Below, piece after piece: positions 35,320 to 45,040 of a stretch of DNA of 64,000 nt. The translations under genes were made by a program, and so were the position numbers. The stretch is from Mytilisepta virgata (taxonomy: Eukaryota > Mollusca > Bivalvia > Mytilida > Mytilidae). Every line of letters starts with the position of its first letter. Positions within the stretch are counted from its first letter, which is position 1. Location of the stretch: the NCBI GenBank assembly GCA_028015205.1, contig CM051518.1, positions 55,290,372 through 55,354,371 of the forward strand, given 5' to 3'. Under the pieces are notes generated by a model. That model made no database searches, was not told the DNA's origin, and worked only from the letters and a program-made list of their open reading frames with translations.

Positions 35320-35346
35320 ATTATATTGGCAAATGAAACCAAAATG
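35320..35346 (+). CDS. Copy B alternative last exon, second copy
   Basis: The acceptor is tttttttag|AT. It encodes DYIGK and a TGA stop (35334-35336), followed by the donor atg|gtaagt. It is a shortened version of the same exon. Confidence 0.4.
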
Positions 35347-35861
35347 GTAAGTAGACGAATTATGAATATAAGAGGATCATTAATAGTATTAATTTAGCTT
35401 AAGGTTATAAATTCATTTTCACATTTTACTTTGTTTAGTTTATTACATGATGTTTAATTCAGTTAGTTATACATGCATCCTTGTGACATTTCTTAGTTAT
35501 GTTCCAATCTCATCAGTTTGTTTTGCCTTTTGTTTTCCCGCTGTATTATCGCTTCGTTGATCTTTTTCCGACATTTTGTAATGTAGAAAGTCAATGCACA
35601 GGATAAAATAGATGATTTTTCAGACATAACACTATTATGCAATAATAAGTATCCAATACTTTTACATGTAACCCATGTACTAATTTGGTGATCGTTGAAT
35701 GAAAGCTCTCTCTCTCTATCTTAGTAACCTTATGACCAATATATTCGAAAGTGAAAAATTTATCTATAGACAAATCGGCCGAAATAAAACACCAATATAT
35801 AAAAGAGCCATCGTGTGAGATATTGATTGGGAATTTAAAAAATATATTTATATAATTACAG

Positions 35862-35915
35862 GTAAAACGACGAAGCATTGTGTGAAAACATTTGAATAAA
35901 ACTTTATTCATTATC
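35862..35915 (+). terminator. Copy B 3' UTR exon with poly(A) signal
   Basis: The acceptor 'tataattacag' is followed by an exon with AATAAA at 35895-35900, the counterpart of 14123-14180. Confidence 0.55.
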
Positions 35916-36778
35916 TTGATTTTTGTTTTTGTTTCTTTTTACTGAATAATTTAAACCTGATTACCAGTTATAATGGAACAAATCTGCTCCAAAATTAACA
36001 TACCTATTGCAAATCTATACGATAGAAATGTAATCAAATCGACTGCCTTCTAGGTAAAGTCGTAAGGAAAATGATTTTAAAAAAATATTTCTAGTTTATG
36101 GTTATTAAGGAAAAAACACGTAAAGCAAATATTGAATTCCAGGTAGATACAAGATTAAACAAAATAATAATACTACTTATACCCGATGAAATAAAATTAC
36201 AATTTGCTTTTAAATTTGCATCAAAACAAGAATCTTCCATTCCCGAATCACGTTTCCCTGCAAGTCATTTTGAAAATGTATGCTCATGACATGCCACTTC
36301 TGATTCACGACTGGTTTAACGACCCCACCTACATCGTGTGTGGCTATACTAAAAAAAGGGCTGACCCCCGTACATCGCTTAAATCAAGTTATTTTGTATC
36401 CCTGATCAATACCTTATTGAATTGATCAATAAAACACACAAAACCTTTTTACATAGGAGTAATGTTTACAATATTGTTTCGAAATTTTCTCTAACACATT
36501 CTAAATCATTTCTAAGACACACGTTTTTCTTAAAGAAATTCATTTTTAAGGGTGCCTAAATCAAAACGTAATATTTATTAAACTAATTGTAAGCGTTATA
36601 GGTTTTCCTTTTGAAACTCAGGGTCAAAGCAGTTCGTTGACGGATTCATGTGGGACCCTCTGAACGGGTAATACACAATCATACCATTACAGCATACACA
36701 ATACACCATATACCATGCACAATATAAAGTTATTTTCGATTCCAACCACGCGAAAGCAAAAAGAAACTAGCCCATTTT
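35916..36778. other. Duplicated downstream sequence of unit B
   Basis: Collinear with 14181-15100 in unit A. Small ORFs differ between the two copies and are not called. Confidence 0.5.
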
Positions 36779-37518
36779 TCGTTATATAGATAACGTGTTG
36801 TCGTTAAATAACGACAAATTCCAAGACTTTCTACATCTCATCTACCCTAGTAAGCTTGAAATTAAGAATACTACAGCTACACCAAAGTCCACTTCATATT
36901 TGGATTTGTTTCTTGAAATAGACAATGAGGGACATTTGAAGACAAAACATTATGACAAATGTGATGACTTCAACTTTCCTATTGTTAACTTACCCTTCTT
37001 GAGTAGCAATATACCACCATCGTCTACATATTGCGTCTACGTTTCTCAGCTTATCCGATTTTCAAGGGCATGCGTGAGTTACCCGGACTTTCGACAAAGA
37101 GGATTACTGCTGTCACAAAAGCTTCTTAACCAGAGTTTCATCAGAGCTCAGTTGACGTTATCCCCTAGGAAATTTTACGGTCGTCGTCGCGAATTGATTG
37201 ACCGTTACAGTGTTCCAATATTTAAGATGATTTTGGACCTGCTCCCTTTGTCGTAACATTTCATGCGACTCCACCGATTTGTGACTTCCACCGGACTGAC
37301 GTTTTTTAACTTCGTGACGGGTGCCGTATATGATGCAGGAACTGCTTACCCTTCCGGAGCACCTCGGTTCACTCCTGGTTTTTATAGGAGTTCGTGTTGT
37401 TAATTGTTTTTTTAGTTTTCTGTGTTTATTTTTTGTGCTTGTGGTTATTCATTTGTCTTCCCTGGTTTTTCTCTCCTATGGATTACGTTTTTTTATTGCT
37501 CCTTAGGTATATTTGTCC
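36779..37518 (+). pseudogene. Reverse-transcriptase fragment, YIDN variant (unit B, right)
   Basis: The fragment starts at RYIDNVLSLNN (catalytic second Asp changed to Asn). An open frame of 153 residues follows (36795-37256) with FQDFLHLIYPSKLEIKNT, YVSQLIRFSRACVSYPDF and FYGRRRELIDRYS, ending at TAA 37254-37256. The family tail follows. It is the counterpart of 15037-15900 and the right edge of unit B. Confidence 0.7.
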
Positions 37519-37609
37519 TTGTAATAAATTGTTTTGTTTATTATAGGTTTAAGACAACATTGTAAGAATTGATTACAGACTGCACAGAATGACAGTTTCA
37601 GTCATAAAA

Positions 37610-37756
37610 GAGAAAAAAAACCTTTGTATTTACTAGTTTAAAATATCAAATTTTGAAGAATTTAGATACATATATATATATATATTGGATATGTTTTAAA
37701 ATAGTTGTTTACCATACATTGTTATCTTATTAAATATGAAATTGAAAATCTCATCT
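37610..37756 (+). repeat. Diverged repeat flanking Ngaro 2 (left)
   Basis: 'atttactagttt.aaa.atcaaa.tttgaagaat' occurs here (from ~37626) and at 44914 on the other side of the element. A (ta) run lies at about 37670-37685. Confidence 0.5.
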
Positions 37757-37758
37757 GC

Positions 37759-38134
37759 AAAAAATCAGTTTTATGGTAATAAAAACATTTTTGGCAGGAA
37801 ATTTTTATACACTAATTTACAGCTATATAGGATACTGTTTCAACTTGTATAGATTTTATTTCTTATCAATGTGTAATAAGAAACCAAAAATTTCCATGCT
37901 CATTGTCTAGGAATTATGCAAGTTTTTTATTACAGGCAGTCAAGGTCAGCATGGTCAGTGCATGATCAGGGTCAATATTAATTACCATTGGCTGCTAATA
38001 TTTTAATTGACCAATGAGGATAAAGTGCATGCCAACTTTTAACAAGCCTCTAATTGCGCCCGCATTCTCGCAACTGCACTGAATGCTACCAGACGCTATT
38101 TTTGTTTTGCCAGAAAAGTAAACATTTTCAATTT
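37759..38134 (+). repeat. Ngaro 2 repeat A1
   Basis: It matches A2 (44073-44453) over ~375 bases with few differences, from 'atcagttttatggtaataaa' to 'gccagaaaagtaaa.attttc'. A2 has a short insertion ('gttttgatt'). Confidence 0.9.
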
Positions 38135-38136
38135 TG

Positions 38137-38366
38137 TCAGAAGAAAAGGTTGTCCCTGAAAATTCAGTTTTTGACAAAAGATAACCGACGATTTATTACA
38201 GAAGAGAAGAAGTTACGTTTATAGAACTTGTTCAGAAGATTAGAAGAATTTTGTCAGAAGAAAAGTTTGTTCCTGAAAGAGGTCTTATTCAGTTTTTGAC
38301 TGAAGATAACCGACGATTTGTTACAGAAGAGAAGAAGTTACGACTACTGAACTTGCTCAGAAGGTA
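38137..38366 (+). repeat. Two-copy ~115-bp tandem repeat with coding character
   Basis: 'gtcagaagaaaag.ttgt.cc', 'aagataaccgacgattt' and 'ttacagaagagaagaagtta' occur at about 38137-38210 and again at about 38254-38340. The second unit reads in frame as LSEEKFVPERGLIQFLTEDN followed by a Lys/Glu/Leu-rich segment, then ends at a good donor (ctcagaag|gtaaaag at 38366). It may be a short upstream exon or leader of the element. Confidence 0.55.
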
Positions 38367-38429
38367 AAAGCCATCTAAAATATTATTTAGTAAAAATTTC
38401 GTTATTGGAAATTCTTTAATTTATATATC

Positions 38430-38931
38430 ATGGTTCATCGAGTTTTGATATTTGGTCATTCATTTGTACATAGATTAGAATCCTTTTTGTACGAGAATCG
38501 TGCAGAGGGCCGATATAATTTAGGGTTCGATGGTACCAAAATTCAGGTTGAATTTGCAGGTTTTGGTGGAAGTACATTGCGTCCGGGTCGTAAAAGCAAG
38601 CGAGAGGAAACCTGAGAAATTGGCTCGAGATATCGCGTCATTCTGTGATTACATAATTACAGTGTATGATGTAAGTCACGTGATTGTTGGGCAATTACTG
38701 CCGAGGTATTCCGAAAGGTCGGGTCCTGATTATAACAACAAAGTAAACAAAGTGAATCAGGTACTGTCTTCAATTTTGAAATCACGTACAAATATTACTT
38801 TCTGGAAACATCGGGGCCTGTGGAAAAACACAAAAGCTTTGTTGTCAGATAAAGTTCATTTAAATGATGAAGGTATGCACATCTACGCTAAAAGTATTCG
38901 TGCAGCTGTCGGTAGTGCATATCGTATGTGA
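38430..38931 (+). pseudogene. SGNH/GDSL-hydrolase-like ORF of Ngaro 2
   Basis: Two overlapping ORFs in different frames (38430-38615 and 38530-38931) read as one domain of about 165 residues. Block I is FGHSFVHRL, so the usual GDS is GHS with the nucleophile Ser kept. Then come a Gly-rich 'FGGSTLRPG' turn and VIVGQLLPRY, which sits where block III/IV is expected. Block V is DKVHLNDEGMHIYAKSI with the D-x-x-H pair of the catalytic triad. One frameshift near 38585-38605 separates the two halves and is not at a homopolymer. The family hydrolyses esters or acyl groups; its role in retrotransposons is not established. Confidence 0.7.
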
Positions 38932-38949
38932 CATAATTAAAGATTACTA

Positions 38950-39590
38950 AATAGATATCATACGATACGTTCATATAGTTTTGTTTATAATAATTAAAAC
39001 AACCTTTTAATGTTAGTATGTTATTACGTGTACATGTATCATTGTTTTATTATTCACGAAAACTTATGCATCATTTATTTGATACTTTACTCTTTAGTAT
39101 ATACAAAATTTTGCAGACAATCCACTGCTCTTGTTTAATTTATCAAATTTCTGTGGCACACAAATGTATCATTATACCCATGGTTTAATTGCCATCATTA
39201 TGGCTTTGGTTATCATATATGTCGGTGCAAATTTGTAAATTGTTTCAATTTGTACTGGTTTTATATGGTTTTATTTTGTATCATTATACATACATATGGT
39301 TGACCATCATTATGGTTATGGTTCTGATATACATAGTGCACTTTTGTATTTATGTTTCAGATTACACTGGTTATATATACATACTGTTTTACATGTACCA
39401 TACAATTACATGGTTATTATCATGTATGGTTACAATGTAGTTGTCATATAATATTGAATTATTGTGTGCCACATTGTTTGTTGTGTGAATTATTATGTAC
39501 AATACACAATGAATAGTATTAAATAAGTGATACATGTACATTTTTCTGATTTTATATTGTAAGTCAACACACATTATCAGGTATTCAAGA
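38950..39590. other. Non-coding spacer within Ngaro 2
   Basis: A T- and A-rich stretch with many 'acatgta' and 'catacata' words between the SGNH and gag ORFs. No supported ORF. Confidence 0.5.
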
Positions 39591-39612
39591 ATTGCTTTTG
39601 TTTCCTTTAAAG

Positions 39613-40824
39613 ATGCCTAAACAAAGAGCTAGATCGAAAAGAAGAGCTGCTCCTTCCGATCTCACAGAAAGGGACCTTGTCATAGATCCCATGATAGTGA
39701 CTGAAACTAATAATCCATCAAGAGGGCGAAAACGGGTCCGAAACAATAGTCCGACTACATCAACAGCTCCTGTGATGAACAAGGCAAATACAACAGCACA
39801 ACCATCAGCAGATGAAATAGCTGCAGCAATGATAACCCAGTTGAGGGGAGCTGGTTTACACTTAACTGACAGCAGTGGAGTCCGAATATCAGATGACAGA
39901 TTGTCAAGTGTGAGTGGTATACGCTCTAGTGCAACACAGGAAGCAGTCTCAAACACTGAATATCGAACAGACAGTCAGCATATATTGCCGTCGTCACCCA
40001 CAGACGCCGTCCAGTGCTCATTGGTACCACCTGTGACTTCAGACCTATCAGTTGCAGGATACTTCACAACCAGGAGTCCAACAACACACGAAGACCAATC
40101 ATTAGGTATTGACAATTCTGTTATGGGGTAGACAGCAAGTTACTTATTAAAAAATACTTTACCTTTGGGTTTTAATGTCAGTGACAAAATCAGAAAAGAC
40201 ATTATGTCTGATAATTATGTGGATTTTGTCACCCTCTCTCCAAATTTTAATGAAGATGATGATGTTCTATTTCGATCGAAAGCAGTTAAAATCTCTACTT
40301 ATGCAAAACCAAAGCAGTTATTGACAATTCATCAGTGGACTGCAGCCTTTGATATTTATATGTCTATATATTATGTAAACCATCCAGAACATATTTTAAG
40401 TCTTATCAAATATGCATGTAATGTAAGGGCAATGTCAAAGCAATTTGGGTTTAACACCGCAAAAGCATATGATGAAACATTTAGAAAGGTACGCAGAGTG
40501 ATGAAATTTGATTGGGCAGTTGTAAATGATGATCTTTGGCGGACTGCCTTTTATGGTCATTTCAATCAGGCAAATACCAATTATGCATCAAATAATAGAT
40601 CCAATAAACAAGGTGGAGGGGCTCCCTTTCAACGGCGGGTTCAGCAGCAAAGCAGTCAGTTTCCACCTGGTTACTGCTGGACCTACTGTCGAACAGGTGG
40701 CTGTTCCAACAACAACTGCAAACATAAGCACCAATGTGTGCAATGTGATAAAAAACATGCCACAATCTCATGTAAAGAATGGCTTACAACCCACAAGTCT
40801 ACCAACACCAATAAAAGTAAATAA
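39613..40824 (+). pseudogene. Ngaro 2 Gag, one in-frame stop
   Basis: The frame begins MPKQRARSKRRA (basic) and runs through a Ser/Thr-rich region to TAG 40129-40131. It then continues in the same frame to TAA 40822-40824. The second half has LPLGFNVSDKIRKD, HQWTAAFDIYMSIY and a C-terminal Cys/His cluster (YCWTYCRTGGC, then CKHKHQCVQC, then HATISC). That cluster is typical of Gag in DIRS/Ngaro elements and binds nucleic acid. A single nonsense change separates it from a ~400-residue ORF. Its end overlaps the pol frame by about 300 bases. Confidence 0.75.
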
Positions 40825-42360
40825 ATTAAACAGTTTCCTCAAAGGTTATGACAGGGCAATGAAATTCAAATTAATTCAAGGTTTTACATTTGGCTTTAAA
40901 ATTAATTCATTGCTTGATAAAGAAGAGGTCAAATTTCCTTCCAACCATAAAAGCGCAAGGGAAAATCCAGAGGTTGTCACTCTCAAGTTAAATAAGGAAA
41001 TTATGAAAGGCAGAATAGAAGGACCTTTTAAAGAGCCACCTTTTAAAAAATTTATCTGTTCTCCCTTGGGTCTGGTCCCTAAAAAGAAAGTGGGTCTTTC
41101 CGATTAATCCACGACCTATCATTTCCAAAAGGGGACTCTGTAAATTTTTGGACACCACCGGAATACACTTCAGTTTCATATCAAAATATTGAAACTGTCA
41201 TAGAACTTGGCCAAGAATATGGTTTCAATTGTGAAATGAGTAAAGCCGATATTGAGGATGCGTTCCGTTTAATTCCTGTGCATTTTTCAGACTATCATTT
41301 ATTAGGATTTATATGGGAGGGTAAATTTTATCATGATGCAGCCCTCCCCATGGGGGCCTCTTCTTCGTGCCAACTGTTTGAAAGTTTTTCCTCTGCTCTT
41401 CAGTGGATTTTGAATACCAAATTTCAAATAAGAGGTGTTTCACATTTGTTGGATGATTTCTTTTTTGTAGGGGAAGAAAACACTAACAAGTGTTCTGTAG
41501 CACTTAACACATTTTTGACTTTATCAAACACTTTAGGTGTTCCTATAAAAGCTGAGAAAACTAAATTACCTACAACATGCATAACAATATATGGCATTGA
41601 GATTGATTCTAGAGCTATGGTAGCTCGATTACCAAAGGATAAAATAGCAAAAATTATGGGTCTCCTTAACATATTTAAGGTAAAAAAGAAAGTTATTCTT
41701 CGAGAATTGCGGTCCCTTTTAGGTTTATTGAATTTTGCTTGTAGTGTTGTAGTTCCAGGAAGAGCATTTCTGAGAAGGTTATTTGATCTAACGATTGGTC
41801 ATTATAGAATTACACTAAATTCAGAAGCGAGAGCCGATTTGAGGGCATGGTTTGATTTTATGTCTAATTATAATGAAAAGTCCTGTTTTTTGTTTCAAAA
41901 ATGGGTCTCTTCTGAATCTTTGAAATTGTATTCAGATGCAGCTGGGGTACATGGCGGATATGCTGCTGTTTTTGGCAGTTCATGGTTTGCAGGAAAATGG
42001 CCTCAAAATATGCTTCAATTACACATTACAATAAAGGAGTTGTTTCCTATTGTTCTCGCTGTGGAAATATGGGGGCATTCAATGTCAAATCATAAAGTAT
42101 TGTTTTTGACTGATAATCAGGCTGTTGCCGAGATTATCAATAAAACTTCATCACGAGATAAAATTTTAATGAAATTGGTCCGCAGACTAGATATGGCATC
42201 ACTTAAGTTTAATATTCATTTTAAAGCAAAGCATATTGCGGGTAAGACAAATGTAGTCTGCGACTTGCTGTCTCGTTTTTCTTTTCAGAAAGCCCAACAC
42301 GTAGCTCATTGGTTAAGTCCAACTCCAGTTTCAGTGCCGCAGCATCTTTTGAATCTATGA
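40770..42360 (+). pseudogene. Ngaro 2 reverse transcriptase/RNase H, one frameshift
   Basis: Pol starts in the +1 frame relative to gag and includes SPLGLVPKKKVGL, then shifts frame near 41095 into a long ORF open to 42360. In the long frame RT motif A is MSKADIEDAFRLIPV, the PMGASSSCQLFE block and the catalytic LLDDFFFVG follow, so the RT active site is intact. RNase H residues follow: YSDAAG, the IKELFPI helix and FLTDNQ. The end is followed at once, in a different frame, by the recombinase. Confidence 0.8.
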
Positions 42361-43245
42361 CGGGGAAATTATTGCAAGCTTCACTATCTTCTGCAACAAG
42401 AGCATCTTATAATAGGATGTTGAAAGCATACGAACAATTCTGTAAGGAACATTTTCCTTTATCACAGGCTTATTCATCTACGCAGATGATGGTATCTCAT
42501 TTTATTAGTTTTCTGTTCTTGCAAAATTATAAACCGTCTACAATAGCATCTTATGTTTCTGCTATAAGTTATGTTCACAAGTTAAATTGTTTGCCTGATC
42601 CAACTAATTCTTTTTTAATAAAAAAGATTATCAAGGGGGCACAAAATTTGAGGAGTTCCTGTGACAATAGATTGCCCATTACAAAAGAGATATTATCAAA
42701 ATTATTGTTAGCTGTTTCCCATGTTATACAGGGTCAGTTCAATCAGTTCTTATTGAAGGTTATGATGTCCTTGGCATTTCATTGTTTCCTCAGGATAGGA
42801 GAAATTGCTATTAAAAACAAAAATGAAAATTAGAAAGTGCTACAGTTTTCATACATTACTATGGGATACAAAAATCAGGTTCCAATAGGCATGACCGTCA
42901 CAATAACATTCTATAAACATAGCGACTTGCGCCCCAAGACTATTTTAATTACTCGGAATTTTGGTAATATGTTTTGCCCTGCAAAAACTATGATGAATTA
43001 TTTAGAGGTGGCAAAACATAAGTCAGGCCCCCTTTTTCAATTCCTATGTGGTACACCGGTATCACACTTACTTTAATTCCTCTTTGAAGTCCCTATTAAT
43101 ATTCATAGGTTTAAGCCAGGAGCTTTACAAGGGTCATAGTTTCAGAATAGGTGCTGCAACAAGCGAAGCAGCCAAAGGCACATCTTTATCTGTTATACAA
43201 CAAATGGGCAGATGGAAATCAAATGCATTGAAAAATAATTTTTAA
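42309..43245 (+). pseudogene. Ngaro 2 tyrosine recombinase, damaged
   Basis: The N-terminal core-binding part is SSATRASYNRMLKAYEQFC. The catalytic Arg region is FHCFLRIGEI. A stop (42831-42833) follows, then the same frame continues to 43076 (TMGYKNQVPIG, FYKHSDLRPK). A frame change near 43060 leads to GHSFRIGAATSEAA (His and second Arg kept) and MGRWKSNALKNNF before TAA. In relatives the nucleophile Tyr lies 5-7 residues after GRWKS.A; here the only candidate is Phe, so this copy probably lacks the nucleophile even if the frames were intact. Confidence 0.7.
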
Positions 43246-43250
43246 GTATT

Positions 43251-43727
43251 ATTTGGCAGAGGTCAACAGGGCTTGCTCTGCCAAATAAAATATATCTTTT
43301 CCTTTGTGTATTAGGCTGGTAGAGGTCAACAGGGCTTGCTCTACATGTTATTCTTTCCTTTAACTGCACCTTTGCATCTATTTAGTGTAGACATTTATTT
43401 GCATATGGATAGAAGTCAATAGGGCTTGCTCCATCCATTTTTTAACATTGTTTGCAAAATTCTATGTACATATTATTGTATTGTATTTTTTATGTTTTTG
43501 CTCATTTTTTATCTATAAATATGTATTTTTTCTTTGATTATATTGTTACACTCTGCGTACCTTACACTTATAAGTTACTTTAATGTGGGTTATAGGATGT
43601 TCTCCACATCAAGTTTAAAGATCATTATAACATCTGAATGTTAAGGTCAAAAGGGTTTGGTTTACCTTGGCATGCATACTTGACAAACAGTTAAAAGGTA
43701 GAGGTCAAAAGGGCTTTCTCTGCCTAT
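43251..43727 (+). repeat. Five-copy hairpin array with conserved loop
   Basis: The loop GTCAACAGGGCTTG (14 bases, variants at few positions) recurs five times: 43262-43275, 43325-43338, 43415-43428, 43646-43659 and 43704-43717. Each is flanked by complementary arms that differ between copies. Copy 1 has ATTTGGCAGAG/CTCTGCCAAAT, 11 perfect pairs. Copy 2 has GTAGAG/CTCTAC. Copy 3 has ATGGAT/ATCCAT beyond two mismatches. Copy 5 has AGGTAGAG/CTCTGCCT with one G-T pair. Copy 4 is weak (AAGGT/ACCTT). The stems change together while the loop is kept, which suggests an RNA structure. Confidence 0.7.
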
Positions 43728-43854
43728 TTTTAATTTTTATTAATGTTTGATTTTGAATAATATGTAATTTTTCTGAAATTTTCTTTTTGTCATAAAAAAT
43801 AGTCTCCAAGGATGTCTCGGGTGGCGGTCTCCCTAACTCAGGGACTTGGGGATT

Positions 43855-44078
43855 GTGGCGGTATTTATTCCCCACCTTTGCAATTGTTGTCATTTATTCA
43901 GTTTTGTTTTATGACATAATTGTCCATAACTGTCAGTTGTATAATGTTTTATGATATTCTGAATAAATGACCTTTTTTACAATTCTTAAGTTAGATATTC
44001 TGCAAATGAACTCGCATCCTTGATATCAATTTTCATGCCATTTATTTGGTCAAGAAGAAAAATTTAGCTGACAAAAAA
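43855..44078 (+). repeat. Ngaro 2 repeat B1
   Basis: It matches B2 (44556-44781) from 'gtggcggtatttattcccc' to 'tttagctgacaaaaa', nearly identical apart from a 'atc' indel. It overlaps the first bases of A2. Confidence 0.9.
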
Positions 44079-44453
44079 TCAGTTTTATGGTAATAAAAAC
44101 ATTTTTGGCAGGAAATTTTTATACACTAATTTACAGCTATATAGGATACTGTTTCAACTTGTACAGATTTTATTTCTTATCAATGTGTAATAAGAAACCA
44201 AAAATTTCCATGCTCTTTGTCTAGGAATTATGCAAGTTTTTGTTTTGATTACAGGCAGTCAAGGTCAGCATGGCCAGTGCATGATCAGGGTCAATATTTA
44301 TTACCATTGGCTGCTAATATTTTAATTGACCAATGAGGATAAAGTGCATGCCAACTTTTAACAAGCCTCTAATTGCGCCCGCATTCTCGCAACTGCACTG
44401 AATGCTACTAGACGCTATTTTTGTTTTGCCAGAAAAGTAAAAATTTTCAATTT
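44073..44453 (+). repeat. Ngaro 2 repeat A2
   Basis: Second copy of A1 (37759-38134). Confidence 0.9.
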
Positions 44454-44555
44454 CCCACCCACCTACACCCTAATTACTAAGTTTATTTTTATTATATTAT
44501 TACAATGTAGATGGTATAAATTGTTTGTTATGTTTTGTTAATTGTTTATTGTTTG

Positions 44556-44781
44556 GTGGCGGTATTTATTCCCCACCTTTGCAATTGTTGTCATTTATTC
44601 AGTTTTGTTTTATGACATAATTGTCCATAACTGTCAGTTGTATAATGTTTTATCATGATATTCTGAATAAATGACCTTTTTCACAATTCTTGAGTTAGAT
44701 ATTCTGCAAATGAACTCGCATCCTTGGTATCAATTTTCATGCCATTTATTTGGTCAAGAAGAAATATTTAGCTGACAAAAA
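44556..44781 (+). repeat. Ngaro 2 repeat B2 and element end
   Basis: Second copy of B1. Similarity ends at 'agctgacaaaaa', the inferred 3' limit. Confidence 0.85.
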
Positions 44782-44899
44782 GTATATTTTAGTATTTTAT
44801 ACATCAAAATTTTCAGACTTTATGTACATTTAACTTGAAAATCAACTTCTATCATGTTGTAATAATGAGTACAAAAAATGCAAGTTTTGCTTATAAAGA

Positions 44900-45040
44900 A
44901 AAACAAATTGAGCATTTACTAGTTTTAAACATCAAACTTTGAAGAATATACAAGTAGATTCCTTTTTTAATGGTATGCTAAAACTTAGCATTTACTGGAC
45001 TTTAATATCATATTGAGTAGGAAATGTAAAATCTGTTCAA
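44900..45040 (+). repeat. Diverged repeat flanking Ngaro 2 (right)
   Basis: Counterpart of 37610-37756 ('atttactagttttaaacatc'). Confidence 0.5.

Larger units (their letters stand above)
34202..35460 (+). repeat. ~700-bp tandem duplication carrying the last exon twice
   Basis: 'agaacacagatt.cagt' at about 34201 and again near 34899 starts the two units. Each continues with 'ctgccataccaaa', 'catattgcctaaaccaagtt' and the last-exon homologue (34666 and 35320). Copy A has only one such unit. Confidence 0.75.
37759..44781 (+). mobile_element. Ngaro-type retrotransposon 2, nearly complete, with SGNH ORF
   Basis: Split direct repeats are in order A1 (37759-38134), ORFs, B1 (43855-44078), A2 (44073-44453), B2 (44556-44781). 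Inside are an SGNH-hydrolase-like ORF, Gag, RT/RNase H and tyrosine recombinase, all on the plus strand. A ladder of hairpins lies between the recombinase and B1. Only about six lesions separate it from a full set of ORFs, so it is much younger than element 1. Some animal Ngaro elements are known to carry an SGNH domain; having it first, ahead of gag, is worth noting. Confidence 0.85.

Noticed and set aside
37665..37690. TA-rich run as a possible promoter
   Set aside because: Simple dinucleotide repeat with no gene placed to use it.
39189..39574. Hydrophobic ORFs on both strands between SGNH and gag of Ngaro 2
   Set aside because: Generated by AT-rich 'acatgta/catacata' words; no conserved residues.
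43251..43727. Short repeated motif with variable spacing, at first glance like a CRISPR array
   Set aside because: Spacing is irregular (62-230 bases), the repeats are hairpins with varying arms, and the setting is a eukaryotic retrotransposon.
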